Assembly (NCBI RefSeq): GCF_000739635.1
Contig: NZ_BATQ01000001.1
Span: 1 to 64,000 of the forward strand
DNA length: 64,000 nt
Direction of reading: 5' to 3'
From: Verrucomicrobium sp. BvORR034
GTDB lineage: Bacteria; Verrucomicrobiota; Verrucomicrobiia; Verrucomicrobiales; Verrucomicrobiaceae
The notes under the pieces were generated by a model. The model worked only from the letters and a program-made list of their open reading frames with translations, had not been told where the DNA came from and ran no database searches. Numbering within the stretch: the first letter of the stretch is position 1; each line of letters begins with the position of its first letter. The translations under genes were made by a program, and so were the position numbers. This document shows, one piece after another, positions 38,823 to 47,805 of this stretch.

Positions 38823-40103
38823 TCAAACCGGGGCAAACACGCGCACGCTGGCATGGCGGCCCTTGACCGTGCTTTCCGTGATTTCCTTAAACTTCAGTTC
38901 CGAGCCTGCGCGGTCCCGGGTCTCGCTGGAAAGCAGGATGTCCTCATTGTGCACCTTCGTGAGCTGCTCAATGCGGGCAGCAAGGTTCACGGTATCGCCA
39001 ATGGCGGTGTACTCCCGCCGATGCGGGGCGCCGATGCTGCCAATGACGGCCATACCGGTGTGGAGCCCCACTCCCATGCGCAACAGAGGCTCACCCAGAG
39101 CGGCCCGCCGGACATTGATGTCCACAAGCGCGGCCTTCATGGCGAGCGCGCATTGCACCGCGCGTTCGGCATGGTTGGGCGTCGCGAGCGGCGCGCCAAA
39201 GTAGGCCATCATGCCATCGCCGATGTACTTGTCCAAGGTGCCGCCATGCTCGAAGACGAGGTGCACCATGTGCTCGAAGTACTGGTTGAGCAGCTTCACA
39301 ATGTCGTGGGTGTCCAGCCGCTCGGAGAGGGTGGTGAAGTCGCGGAGATCGCTGAAGAGCACTGTCACCTCGCACCACTGGCCGTCGCTGAGGCCGGAGG
39401 TGCCTTTTTCGATCTCGATGGCCACCTGGGGAGAGAAATAGCGGCCGAGGCGCTCGCGCCGCACCTGCTCGTGGTAGAGGGCCTCAATGGCTGCGAGACG
39501 GTTGCGACGGGCAAAGTCGCACATGGCCGCCGCTACGAGGATGACGACCGTCCCGCCAAGGGTGCCGAAGGGTCCCTCGCCCGCGGCCCGATGCAGGGTG
39601 AACTGCAGACCTGTCGCGAGAACGCCCGCGAGATAGATCTGCCACCGCTCCAGGGAGCTGGCCGCCAGCATGATGAGCGAAACAAAGATCCCAATGGTGA
39701 AGTTCCCCGCGATGCGTGGGTCCGCCGCCATGGTGGCGATCAGATTCCACTGGCAGAAGAACACCATGGGCATGTCCAGAAAAGGCACCGCCAGGCTCCC
39801 GAGCCGGCCGATACGGGGCGAGTAGATGGTGCCCACCAGCAAGACCAGGACAAGGCCCCAATAGGCCAACAAGATGGCAAACGTGGAGGCCCGACCCTGC
39901 TCCGTCCAATGAATGCCATTGAGCCAAAGCTCCAGGACGAGAAACCCCGTCACGGCCACAAGACGGTACCAGTGGAAGGAGCGCGCGTTCTTCAATTGCT
40001 CCTGACGGAGCACGCGCAGATAAGCCCCACCCTCGATCGGGCCAAGCGAGGCATCAACGGCTGGGCCGCCGCCTTCCGGGGATGCGTTGTCCTCTTCAGA
40101 CAT
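38823..40103 (-). CDS. membrane-bound class III adenylate cyclase
   Basis: 426 residues from the ATG at 40103. About six membrane helices occupy residues 45-195, followed by a short coiled linker (GRYFSPQVAIEIEKG) and a catalytic domain to the C-terminus. The two metal aspartates lie in TVLFSDLRDFT and DKYIGDGMMAYFG. The lysine in LDKYIGD favours ATP, and the EYTAIGDTVNLAARIE segment supplies the remaining nucleotide contacts with the transition-state Arg. The expected product is cAMP. The membrane part resembles MASE-like sensory regions, but I cannot name it. It is divergent from aag across about 120 bp. No cAMP-binding protein is nearby. Confidence 0.92.
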   Translation of the reverse strand: MSEEDNASPEGGGPAVDASLGPIEGGAYLRVLRQEQLKNARSFHWYRLVAVTGFLVLELWLNGIHWTEQGRASTFAILLAYWGLVLVLLVGTIYSPRIGRLGSLAVPFLDMPMVFFCQWNLIATMAADPRIAGNFTIGIFVSLIMLAASSLERWQIYLAGVLATGLQFTLHRAAGEGPFGTLGGTVVILVAAAMCDFARRNRLAAIEALYHEQVRRERLGRYFSPQVAIEIEKGTSGLSDGQWCEVTVLFSDLRDFTTLSERLDTHDIVKLLNQYFEHMVHLVFEHGGTLDKYIGDGMMAYFGAPLATPNHAERAVQCALAMKAALVDINVRRAALGEPLLRMGVGLHTGMAVIGSIGAPHRREYTAIGDTVNLAARIEQLTKVHNEDILLSSETRDRAGSELKFKEITESTVKGRHASVRVFAPV

Positions 40104-40221
40104 GGTGGGGTGTTGCAATGCCAGTTCCCATCGGTTTCAATCAGTGACCGGCTGCGGTCCGTCCGGCCAGTCAGACGCCAGATCATCGGTGCCGCCGTTA
40201 CTTCCATCAAACAGGAGCAGG

Positions 40222-40893
40222 ATGCTGAATCAAGATTTCTTTGAGCGCGATGTGCTGACTGTGGCGCGTGAACTCGTCGGCATGGAGCTGGTATGGCATG
40301 GGTGCAGCGGCGTGATCGTGGAGACGGAAGCCTACGCCGTGGAGGGGGATGCCGCCTGTCACACGGCCACTCGTCCCAGTTCCCGGGAGTTCGTCCGCGT
40401 CATGCCAGCGGGAACGGCTTACGTCTATTTCAACTACGGGATGTACTGGCTCTTCAACCTGCTGGTGAAGGGCGGCAGACAGGACGGCTTGATCCTCATT
40501 CGCGCTCTGGAGCCCCGTGAAGGCATAGAGGTGATGCAGCAACGAAGGGGGCGTGAGAAAGCACGTGAACTCTGCTCGGGGCCCGGGAAGCTGGCCATGG
40601 CTATGGGCATCACAGGTGAGGCCCACGGCACTTTCATGGCAGGGCCTCATCGTCCTGACGGGGTGGGACTGCGACGGCCGGCCGTCCCACTGGCCCCGGG
40701 TCATGTCGTCGCAGAGGACATTCGGGTTGGGATCTCCAAGGCGGTGGATTTCCAATGGCGTTTCCTCGCGAAAGGACATGACCATGTGAGCGTGCCTCAT
40801 GGTCGCGTGAAGGCTCCGGTCCCCGCATCCATGAACCCGAGGGGCAGAAAAAAGAAACCGCCGACCCGGAAGAAATCCCAGAGCGGCGGTTGA
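40222..40893 (+). CDS. 3-methyladenine DNA glycosylase (AAG/MPG family)
   Basis: 223 residues. The enzyme removes alkylated purines from DNA, starting base excision repair. The catalytic Glu is in VIVETEAYAVEGD (Glu34), with TAYVYFNYGMYWLFNLL and GPGKLAMAMGI as family segments. I chose the ATG at 40222, preceded by aggagc; upstream residues are not family-like. The C-terminal tail is Lys/Arg-rich (GRKKKPPTRKK). The terminator of the opposite-strand lipoprotein gene lies inside the 3' end of this coding region. uvrB follows 0.8 kb downstream, so two repair genes lie close but are not cotranscribed. Confidence 0.93.
   Translation: MLNQDFFERDVLTVARELVGMELVWHGCSGVIVETEAYAVEGDAACHTATRPSSREFVRVMPAGTAYVYFNYGMYWLFNLLVKGGRQDGLILIRALEPREGIEVMQQRRGREKARELCSGPGKLAMAMGITGEAHGTFMAGPHRPDGVGLRRPAVPLAPGHVVAEDIRVGISKAVDFQWRFLAKGHDHVSVPHGRVKAPVPASMNPRGRKKKPPTRKKSQSGG
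40847..40891 (-). terminator. intrinsic terminator embedded in the end of the glycosylase gene
   Basis: The minus strand reads aaccgccg, a partly paired interior, cggcggtt, then a U-rich run. It ends the small Cys-rich lipoprotein transcript but lies inside the last codons of the convergent glycosylase gene, including its stop. Confidence 0.72.
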
Positions 40894-40934
40894 ACAGACA
40901 ACAGGGCATAAGCAGCCCTGCTGGCGAAGATGGG

Positions 40935-41159
40935 TTACTTCTTCTTCGCCTTCGTCTTGCTGTGGTCGTGGCCAGCGCCATCTGCACAGCAGGCGTCTTT
41001 GGCCTTGGCTTCAGCGGCAGGCTTGGTGGCACAGCAGGCGCTGCAGTCACCCTTCTTTTTCAGAGAGGCGCAGGAAGCAAGGCTCAGGGTGGCCACGGCT
41101 GCGGCGAGGGAGAGAATTCGGATCATGTTGGTGATGTCGAGTTGTTGGTTGTTTTGCAT
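40935..41159 (-). CDS. small Cys-rich lipoprotein
   Basis: 74 residues from the ATG at 41159, which has a good ribosome binding site (taggaagg) 7 bases ahead; an internal ATG at 41126 would also give a clean signal. The hydrophobic segment RILSLAAAVATLSLASC ends in a lipobox (LASC), so the protein should be lipidated. The mature part has CSACC and ACC clusters plus GHDHSK and a Lys-rich tail, suggesting metal binding. The function is unknown. Its neighbour at 41311 has a similar signal (LTLASCAS), so the two small genes may be related. Confidence 0.75.
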   Translation of the reverse strand: MQNNQQLDITNMIRILSLAAAVATLSLASCASLKKKGDCSACCATKPAAEAKAKDACCADGAGHDHSKTKAKKK

Positions 41160-41254
41160 GTGCCTTCCTAACAGGACTGTTAAGCAGGCGCAAAATGAGA
41201 CGCTTCGGGAACCGCAGTTATTCCAACTTGTGGACAGAAATTGCCCCGAATAGC

Positions 41255-41285
41255 AAAAAGGCGCGCTGGGTTGCCCCACCGCGCC
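41255..41285 (-). terminator. intrinsic terminator of the 40-residue lipoprotein gene
   Basis: On the minus strand an 11-bp stem with one mismatch (ggcgcg ... cgcgcc) and a gcaa loop is followed by five U. It begins 26 bp after the stop codon of the gene at 41311-41433. Confidence 0.85.
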
Positions 41286-41310
41286 TGATCAAAGTGCTAA
41301 ACAAGCTGGA

Positions 41311-41433
41311 TTACTTGCCGCTGTGCACGCCCATGTCCACAGGAGCGGGAGCAGGAGCGGGCTTCTTGGAAGCGCAGGAAGCCAGGGTAAGAGCGGCGGT
41401 AGCCAGCACGAGGGCGACGAGAGTGGATTTCAT
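41311..41433 (-). CDS. very small lipoprotein (40 residues)
   Basis: Complete frame on the minus strand: MKSTLVALVLATAALTLASC is a textbook lipoprotein signal with lipobox LASC. A 20-residue mature part follows: ASKKPAPAPAPVDMGVHSGK. An intrinsic terminator lies directly downstream, which supports a real transcript. The Pro-Ala repeat is typical of envelope spacers. No Shine-Dalgarno sequence is obvious. The function is unknown. Confidence 0.72.
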   Translation of the reverse strand: MKSTLVALVLATAALTLASCASKKPAPAPAPVDMGVHSGK

Positions 41434-41688
41434 GATGATAATGTTGGGGTCGTTGGTGGTACTGTTTTGCGATGCCGGTTTTCACCATGCACCGCGCGGC
41501 GATATAACGTGAACTATTGCTTTTGCCAACTAGAAAGCAAGATCGCTGTGGGGACAGAAGGTCGCGTCTTTCCAAGGGCAACATCAACGGTTCGTGATTG
41601 CCCGGCGGCACGGTTGTCTTTTTCGGGGCATAGAGGTGTTACTTTTCGGAGGATTTGCATCCGGGCCGCAGTTGTGATAGGTGTTCAG

Positions 41689-43911
41689 GTGAGCAGCCCG
41701 TTTCAACTCAACTCGCACTACTCGCCCGAAGGAGACCAGGGCCAAGCCATCGCCAAGCTGGTGAAATCCGTCCGCGCTGGCAACCGGCACCAGACCCTCC
41801 TGGGGGTGACGGGATCAGGCAAGACCTTCACGATGGCCAACATCATCGCGCAGATCGGCAAACCGGCGTTGATCATGTCTCACAACAAGACGCTGGCGGC
41901 GCAGCTCTACTCGGAGTTCAAGAACTTCTTCCCCAACAACGCGGTCGAGTACTTCGTCAGTTACTTCGACTACTACCAGCCCGAGGCCTACATCGCGCGT
42001 TCTGACACTTACATTGAGAAGGACTCCAGCATCAATGAGGAGATCGAGCGGATGCGCCTCTCCACCATGGGTGCCCTGCTCACGCGCAAGGATGTCATTG
42101 TCGTGGCCAGCGTCTCCTGCATCTACGGCTTGGGCTCGCCCGAAGATTATGAGGGCATGATGCTGCCCGTGAAGGTGGGCGATGTGATCACGCGAGAGAG
42201 CTTCCTGACCCGTCTGGTGGACATGCTCTATGAGCGCAACGACATCGCCTTCGGCCGCGGCAAGTTCCGGGCTCGCGGTGATGTCATCGAGGTCTTCCCC
42301 GCCTACCTGGAGGACGAGGCCATTCGCGTGGAGTTCTTCGGCGATGAGATCGATCGCATGAGTGTGTTCAATCCGCTCACCGGCACGGCCACAGGCCAGC
42401 TGCCGGGTTATACCTTTTACCCCGCCAAGCAGTTCGTCACCCCGGCGGACAAACTGCGGCGTGCCATCAAGGCCATCCGGGAGGAGCTGGAGGCACGCAT
42501 CGCGGAGTTTGAGCAGCAGGGCAAGCTGCTGGAGGCCCAGCGGCTGCGCATGCGCACCGAGTACGACATTGAGATGATGCAGGAGATGGGCTTCTGCCAG
42601 GGCATCGAGAACTACAGCCGCCACCTGGCTTCCCGCGAACCCGGCAGCACCCCGGGCACGCTGCTGGACTTCTTCCGCGATGACTTCATGCTCTTCCTGG
42701 ATGAAAGCCACGTCACCGTGCCGCAGATCGGCGGCATGTACGAGGGCGACCGCTCCCGCAAGACGGTGCTGGTGGAGCACGGCTTCCGCCTGCCAAGTGC
42801 CATGGACAACCGGCCGCTGAAGTTCCCGGAGTTCATGAAGAAGATGCACCAGATCGTGTACGTGAGCGCCACACCCGCCACGTTCGAGGTGGAGAACAGC
42901 ATCGTGGGCAACACCGGCTACATCCCGCACAAACGCGAACGCATCGGCGAGGACGAGGGTGTGCCCGCGATGGTTCCGGGTTCGAGGGCCAAACCCATCG
43001 CCCGCATCTCCGGCAGCGCGGAGTCGCTGGAGAAGTTCGACGTCAACGCGAAGGGACGCCATCTCATCGTGGAGCAGATCATCCGGCCCACCGGGCTGCT
43101 GGACCCCATCGTCACCATGCGCCCGCTCAAGGGCCAGATTGACGAGACCATCGAGCTCTGCCGCCAGCGCATCGAGAAGAACGAGCGCGTGCTGGTGACC
43201 ACCCTCACCAAACGCACCGCCGAGGATCTTACCGACTACCTGCGGAACCTGGACCTGAAGGTTCGATACCTGCACAGTGAGATCGACGCCATCGAGCGCG
43301 TGGAGATTCTGCGCGCCCTGCGCGCCGGGGAGTTCGACATCCTCGTGGGCATCAACCTCCTGCGGGAAGGCCTGGACCTTCCCGAGGTAAGCCTCGTGTG
43401 CATCCTGGATGCGGACAAGGAAGGCTTCCTGCGCAGCGAGACCTCCCTGCTGCAGACGGCCGGACGCGCCGCCCGGCACGTGAACGGAGAGGTGGTGCTC
43501 TTTGCCGACCAGATCACCCAGAGCATCCAGGCCCTCATCAACATCAGCGCCTACCGTCGCGAACGGCAGGAAGATCACAACGAGAAGCACGGCATCACCC
43601 CGCAGACCGTGCAGCGCGCCGTGCAGGAGAGTCTGCACACCTACCAGGCCGGACGGAATGTTGAGGAAAGCATGGTCCGGGATGAAGCCGGCGGCTATGC
43701 CGTGACCGAGGTCATCCGCGAACTGGAATCCGAGATGGCCGAGGCCGCCGTGAAGCTCGAGTACGAACGCGCCGCCCTGCTGCGCGACCAGATCCGTGAG
43801 CTCAAGAAACAGGCGGGTATTGAAGACACCGGCATGATGCCCGCCCAGAAGAAGGTGAAGTATGGGGTGAAAAAAGGGTCAAGGGAGAAGGGAAAAGGGA
43901 AGAAGGGTTGA
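41689..43911 (+). CDS. uvrB: excinuclease ABC subunit B
   Basis: 740-residue UvrB, the damage-verifying helicase of nucleotide excision repair that loads UvrC. I chose the GTG at 41689 (encoding SSPFQLNSHYSPEGDQ next); another in-frame GTG lies at 41674. Walker A is GVTGSGKTFTM, the beta-hairpin region reads YFDYYQPEAYIARSDTYI, the DEAD-like box is FLDESH, and motif VI is QTAGRAARHVNG. The C-terminal UVR domain (ELESEMAEAAVKLEYERAA) binds UvrC. A Lys/Gly-rich tail makes the protein longer than the usual 670 residues. It is probably monocistronic, with about 255 bp of upstream intergenic DNA. Confidence 0.96.
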   Translation: MSSPFQLNSHYSPEGDQGQAIAKLVKSVRAGNRHQTLLGVTGSGKTFTMANIIAQIGKPALIMSHNKTLAAQLYSEFKNFFPNNAVEYFVSYFDYYQPEAYIARSDTYIEKDSSINEEIERMRLSTMGALLTRKDVIVVASVSCIYGLGSPEDYEGMMLPVKVGDVITRESFLTRLVDMLYERNDIAFGRGKFRARGDVIEVFPAYLEDEAIRVEFFGDEIDRMSVFNPLTGTATGQLPGYTFYPAKQFVTPADKLRRAIKAIREELEARIAEFEQQGKLLEAQRLRMRTEYDIEMMQEMGFCQGIENYSRHLASREPGSTPGTLLDFFRDDFMLFLDESHVTVPQIGGMYEGDRSRKTVLVEHGFRLPSAMDNRPLKFPEFMKKMHQIVYVSATPATFEVENSIVGNTGYIPHKRERIGEDEGVPAMVPGSRAKPIARISGSAESLEKFDVNAKGRHLIVEQIIRPTGLLDPIVTMRPLKGQIDETIELCRQRIEKNERVLVTTLTKRTAEDLTDYLRNLDLKVRYLHSEIDAIERVEILRALRAGEFDILVGINLLREGLDLPEVSLVCILDADKEGFLRSETSLLQTAGRAARHVNGEVVLFADQITQSIQALINISAYRRERQEDHNEKHGITPQTVQRAVQESLHTYQAGRNVEESMVRDEAGGYAVTEVIRELESEMAEAAVKLEYERAALLRDQIRELKKQAGIEDTGMMPAQKKVKYGVKKGSREKGKGKKG

Positions 43912-44080
43912 GCCGGTGCGTCAGTGGGCAGCAGGCAGTGCGTCAAGACGTTGGACCGTTGTTGTGGGGAGAACCTGGTTTCAGCCTCCGGGAACTGAAT
44001 GCCGGGCGGGAGTTTGGGTTCGAGGAAGTTTTTAGCTGGATAGTGCATCTTGGAGGATGCGGCCTTGACCGCATCAATGC

Positions 44081-44400
44081 GGAACTCCAACCCACTCCGT
44101 TCCCGCTGCAGGGTCGGAGCTCCGCGTTTACGCGGGTCAGGAAATCTTGGTTGATGCGATGGCGGTGGTCGAGCGCTTGGGTGGCGGGATATCACAAGGG
44201 GTGCCAAAGCGGCGGTTCCCGCGCGCACTCCAAAGACGCGGCGCGTCCAGGTGTTGGAGGCGTATGGGTTCTAGGTGATTCTTTTGGGCCTGCAATGTCG
44301 AGGGGTGCACGTGACGAGAGCCTTGGAGAGGATGCGGGACGGTACTCCAACTCTCTCCGTTCCCGCTGGCAGGGTTGGAGTTCCGCGTTTACGCGGGTCA
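44081..44400 (+). repeat. direct repeat pair of about 60 bp
   Basis: Copies lie at 44081-44139 and 44341-44400. They share actccaac, ctccgttcccgctg, cagggt, ggag and the palindrome-containing end ccgcgtttacgcgggtca in the same order. The two are about 260 bp apart in the gap after uvrB. Confidence 0.72.
44191..44259 (+). repeat. dispersed repeat, copy 2
   Basis: Diverged copy of the unit at 32466-32540. It begins atcacaaggggtgcc and ends gttggag. It lies between the two direct copies of the 60-bp unit, so repeats of different families are nested or clustered here. Confidence 0.6.
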
Positions 44401-44552
44401 GTTCGCGAGCCCCCCTGAGGTTACAAGAATTGACCCTTCACAACGTCATCACACCTGAGATGTCATTCTGCCGTATGACATGATCGAAGCGGGTTGGAGT
44501 ACCGACTTTAGTCAGCAGAAGCTTCGCAGTCGGTTCAATGAATCAAATAACC

Positions 44553-45539
44553 CTATCTCGCCCCAAAAGCGTGCCTGGCCCATGCACTCTTCCTCGCATC
44601 CTTCTGGTTGGTGACGTGAACCAGCAGTTTCTGTTTCAGTTTGGCGGGCAGCACGGCCAGTCTTGAGGTCGGCCAGCCAACCAGAAATCTGGCCGCGCCT
44701 TCGAGCTGGGCCGTTGTAAAATCGTCCCGCTGTCCAACGGTCACGAAATCCGCATCGCCGTACTCCTCCAGCATCAACTCGGGGGCTGACGCATAGTGTA
44801 AGTCCGATGCCCAGTCATCGTCCTGAGCATACCAGGTAAAGAGAGCCAGGATGCGGTTCTCTGCCTTGGGGAACTGCTTTGCCAGAAGCACCTGCAGCTT
44901 CTTCAGATCTCTCTTCTCGCCCTCCGCTTGCCAGGCCGCCCAAACTGGCCGGATTGACTCTGGCATACCTGCCAGCCACCGGGCTTTTCCTTCTGCAAAA
45001 AAATTCCTCTCCTTCTCCTCCATCTCATAGCTGCTATCCGAAAGAGGCACGCGGCCCGCTTTGAGCAGCGAGTTGAAGTACTCCGGTGAAGCCGTCAGCC
45101 CAACGGAGGAGAGCCGCTCCTGGTCACGATAAACGTCGACCCTTACACACTCGAAGCAGATCACGAGATCATAGTGATGCTCCCTTGTCGTGACTCGAAG
45201 GGCGTGTCTTGGGGCGAAGCAGAACGCCAGTCGATCGTGGCCTTCGGCAACCCCCTTTTTGATCAAACGGAATGCCGTCGCGGTTTGCTCCCAGGTCAGA
45301 GTGGTTTCACCCAGGACCCGTTCGTTGTGCAGACGCTCATGCTGCGGCAGCATCTCTCCCGTAGGTTCTAGGGAATACAGTTTCGTCGTCTTCGCCGCCT
45401 CGAAAGCCGCCACCACCTCGGCGGGAAGCGAGTCCGGGATCTTGATGTCTTCCGCATTTGCCGGGCGTGAAAACACGAGCCCCAGACAGATCCATCCACT
45501 GAGCTGAAGGCAATGCCTCACGATAGCTGACACATTCAT
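44553..45539 (-). CDS. exported protein of unknown function
   Basis: 328 residues with a signal peptide (about 1-29, ending RPANA). The mature part is mixed alpha/beta and has three cysteines near 105-145 (AFCFAPRHALRVTTREHHYD, VICFECVRVDVYRD), reminiscent of a strand-rich module in some verrucomicrobial exported proteins. No catalytic motif is apparent. It lies between the repeat region and the transketolase terminator on the same strand as transketolase, about 170 bp downstream, but the strong terminator at 45634-45667 separates them. The function is unknown. Confidence 0.7.
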   Translation of the reverse strand: MNVSAIVRHCLQLSGWICLGLVFSRPANAEDIKIPDSLPAEVVAAFEAAKTTKLYSLEPTGEMLPQHERLHNERVLGETTLTWEQTATAFRLIKKGVAEGHDRLAFCFAPRHALRVTTREHHYDLVICFECVRVDVYRDQERLSSVGLTASPEYFNSLLKAGRVPLSDSSYEMEEKERNFFAEGKARWLAGMPESIRPVWAAWQAEGEKRDLKKLQVLLAKQFPKAENRILALFTWYAQDDDWASDLHYASAPELMLEEYGDADFVTVGQRDDFTTAQLEGAARFLVGWPTSRLAVLPAKLKQKLLVHVTNQKDARKSAWARHAFGAR

Positions 45540-45633
45540 AGGGCGGAGGGGTTGGGGGATGGAGACGCGCTTGCGCTCATCACATCAGTTTTTCTCCATG
45601 AAATCAAGCCTCGGATCCAACCTTCCCCCCAAC

Positions 45634-45667
45634 AAAAAACCGGACAACCCTCTCGGGTTGCCCGGTT
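45634..45667 (-). terminator. intrinsic terminator of the transketolase gene
   Basis: The minus strand forms a 13-bp stem (aaccgggcaaccc / gggttgtccggtt, with one mismatch) with loop gaga, followed by a run of six U. It lies about 40 bp past the transketolase stop codon. Confidence 0.88.
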
Positions 45668-45707
45668 CTCAAATGATCTGTCTGTTGCCTGCTCAGGCTG
45701 ACTCAGC

Positions 45708-47687
45708 TTACTGCGCAGCGGCCACGACGCTGTCGGCGGTGATGCCGAGCTCCTTCATGACGACATTGCCGGGGGCGCTGAGGCCGAAACGGTCGATGGC
45801 GATGATCTTGCCTTCGGTGCCGACGTACTTCCACCAGAGGGCGGAAACACCGGCCTCGATGGCGACGCGCTTGGTGACTGCGGGAGGCAGCACTTCATCG
45901 CGATAAGCCTGGGGCTGGCGGTCAAAACGCTCAAAGCAGGGAAGGCTGACGACGCGGACGCCTTCGCCAAGCTGCTTGGCGGCATCCACTGCATGCTGCA
46001 CTTCGGAGCCGGTGGCGAGGAGGATGGTCTTCAGCGCGCCGGTTTCCTTCACGAGCACATAGCCACCCTTGAGGGTGCCTTCGCGGCGCACTTCGGCAGG
46101 GGTGCCGCCCTGGTTGGGCAGGTCCTGACGGGAGAGGGCCAGAAGCGTCGGGCCGTCATTGCGGCTGTAGGCAGCGGCGAAGGCGGCGGCGCACTCCTCG
46201 CTGTCGCCCGGGCGGATAACATCGAGGTTCGGGATCACGCGCAGACCGCTGACCGTTTCCACCGGCTGGTGGGTCGGGCCGTCTTCACCCACACCCACGG
46301 AGTCGTGCGTGAAGATGTAGGCCACCGGAAGCTTGGACAGGGAGGCCAGACGGATGCTGGGGCGGCAGTAGTCGGCGAACACCAGGAAGGTGGCACCGCT
46401 GATGCGGAAGAGGCCGTCATAGGCTACGCCGTTGCAGATGGCGCCCATGGCGTGCTCGCGAATGCCGAACCAGATGTTGCGGCCCTTCGGATTGGCGGCG
46501 GAGTAGTCGCCACCGTCCTTGATGTAGTTCTTGGTGGAACCGAAGAGGTCGGCGCTGCCGGTGATGACGTTCGGGATGGCCTTGGCGATGTGGTTCAAGA
46601 TCTCACCACCGCTGTTGCGGGTGGCGGCCTTGCTCTCAGCCGGATACTCGGGGATGAGCTTCAGCAGCTCTTCGGCGGAGTGGTCGTAGTTCACGCTGTT
46701 GTCCAGCTCGGCCTTGAGCGCCGGGTTGGCGGCGGCCCAGGCGTCGAAGGTCGTGGTCCACTCGGCATGCGCGGCACCGCGCTGTGCCTTGAGGTCGGCA
46801 AAGTAGGCCTTCACCTCGTCGCTCACAAAGAAGTGCTGGTCAGCAGGAAGGCCGAGAGCCAGACGGGCGGCGTCGATGAACTTGGCACCGCCTTCACCGT
46901 GGGCCTTGGCCGTGCCGGCCACTTCCGGGATGCCCTTGCCGATGAGGGTCTTGGCGATGATGATCTTGGGCTTGCCATTGTTGGTGGCCTTGGCGGTCTC
47001 CACCGCGCTCTTGATGGCGTCAAGGTCGTGACCGTCGATGGTCACGGCGTCCCAGCCGAGGGCTTCGAAGAGCTTCTGGAAGTCTTCGCTCTGGGTCACC
47101 TTCGCCATGGCGTCCAGCGTGACGTCGTTGGAGTCGAAAATGAGGATCAGGTTGTCCAGGCCGTTGTGGGCGGCAAAAGCTACCGCTTCACGGGCCACGC
47201 CTTCCTGAAGGCAGCCGTCGCCGGCGAGGGCGAAGATGTGGTTGTCAAAAATGGTGTGCTCCGCGGTGTTGTATTTCGCAGCAGCCATCTTGCCGCTCAG
47301 CGCGAAACCGACGGCGTTGCCCACGCCCTGGCCGAGGGGGCCGGTGGTGCACTCCACGCCTACGGTCTCAAAGGACTCCGGGTGGCCGGGGGTGTGGCTG
47401 CGCAGCGCGCGGAACTTGCTCAACTCCTCAACGGGAAGGTCATAGCCGGAAAGGGCCAGCCAGGAGTAGATGAACATGGAACCGTGACCGGCGGAAAGGA
47501 TGAAGCGGTCGCGGTTGAGCCACTTGGGGCTGGCAGGATCGCACTGCAGGGTCTCGCCGAAAAGCACGGCTCCTACTTCCGCGGCGCCAAGAGGCAGACC
47601 CAGGTGACCGGAGTTGCACTTGTGGACGGCGTCCATGGCAAGGCCACGGGCTTCATTGGCGGCTTTCGAGAGGATGGCTTTATTCAT
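45708..47687 (-). CDS. tkt: transketolase
   Basis: 659 residues, the normal size. It transfers two-carbon units between ketose and aldose phosphates in the pentose phosphate pathway, using thiamine diphosphate and a divalent metal. The start at 47687 ([16 protein letters not shown]) precedes the conserved [16 protein letters not shown]. The TPP/metal motif is [13 protein letters not shown] with the later NDV segment. The C-terminal half has the IREHAMG and [11 protein letters not shown] segments. It lies 118 bp downstream of the phosphatase-glycosidase fusion gene on the same strand, and may be cotranscribed with it, joining sugar-phosphate supply to disaccharide synthesis. Confidence 0.96.
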   Translation of the reverse strand: MNKAILSKAANEARGLAMDAVHKCNSGHLGLPLGAAEVGAVLFGETLQCDPASPKWLNRDRFILSAGHGSMFIYSWLALSGYDLPVEELSKFRALRSHTPGHPESFETVGVECTTGPLGQGVGNAVGFALSGKMAAAKYNTAEHTIFDNHIFALAGDGCLQEGVAREAVAFAAHNGLDNLILIFDSNDVTLDAMAKVTQSEDFQKLFEALGWDAVTIDGHDLDAIKSAVETAKATNNGKPKIIIAKTLIGKGIPEVAGTAKAHGEGGAKFIDAARLALGLPADQHFFVSDEVKAYFADLKAQRGAAHAEWTTTFDAWAAANPALKAELDNSVNYDHSAEELLKLIPEYPAESKAATRNSGGEILNHIAKAIPNVITGSADLFGSTKNYIKDGGDYSAANPKGRNIWFGIREHAMGAICNGVAYDGLFRISGATFLVFADYCRPSIRLASLSKLPVAYIFTHDSVGVGEDGPTHQPVETVSGLRVIPNLDVIRPGDSEECAAAFAAAYSRNDGPTLLALSRQDLPNQGGTPAEVRREGTLKGGYVLVKETGALKTILLATGSEVQHAVDAAKQLGEGVRVVSLPCFERFDRQPQAYRDEVLPPAVTKRVAIEAGVSALWWKYVGTEGKIIAIDRFGLSAPGNVVMKELGITADSVVAAAQ

Positions 47688-47805
47688 CGTGTTTTCTGCG
47701 GAGCAATAGATTCTGCAAAGGCGCGCTACATACCTTTCACGGGGCGGGATGCAAGGGCGAATGCTGGGCGGGGGCGACCGCTCCAGCGGACTTGTGAACA
47801 ATCGG

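Larger units (their letters stand above)
43912..44552. other. gene-free repeat-rich stretch
   Basis: About 640 bp with two direct copies of a 60-bp unit and one copy of a dispersed repeat, described separately. An open frame runs through the repeats but has no family-like sequence. Near 44.47-44.51 kb a TTGGAGTAC-like motif recurs from the repeat ends. No RNA gene was recognised. Confidence 0.6.

Noticed and set aside
41815-43638. 607-residue open frame antisense to uvrB
   Set aside because: Opposite a universally conserved gene; no signal, fold or motif of its own.
43908-44483. 191-residue open frame after uvrB
   Set aside because: It runs through two copies of a direct repeat and has no plausible start signal or domain.
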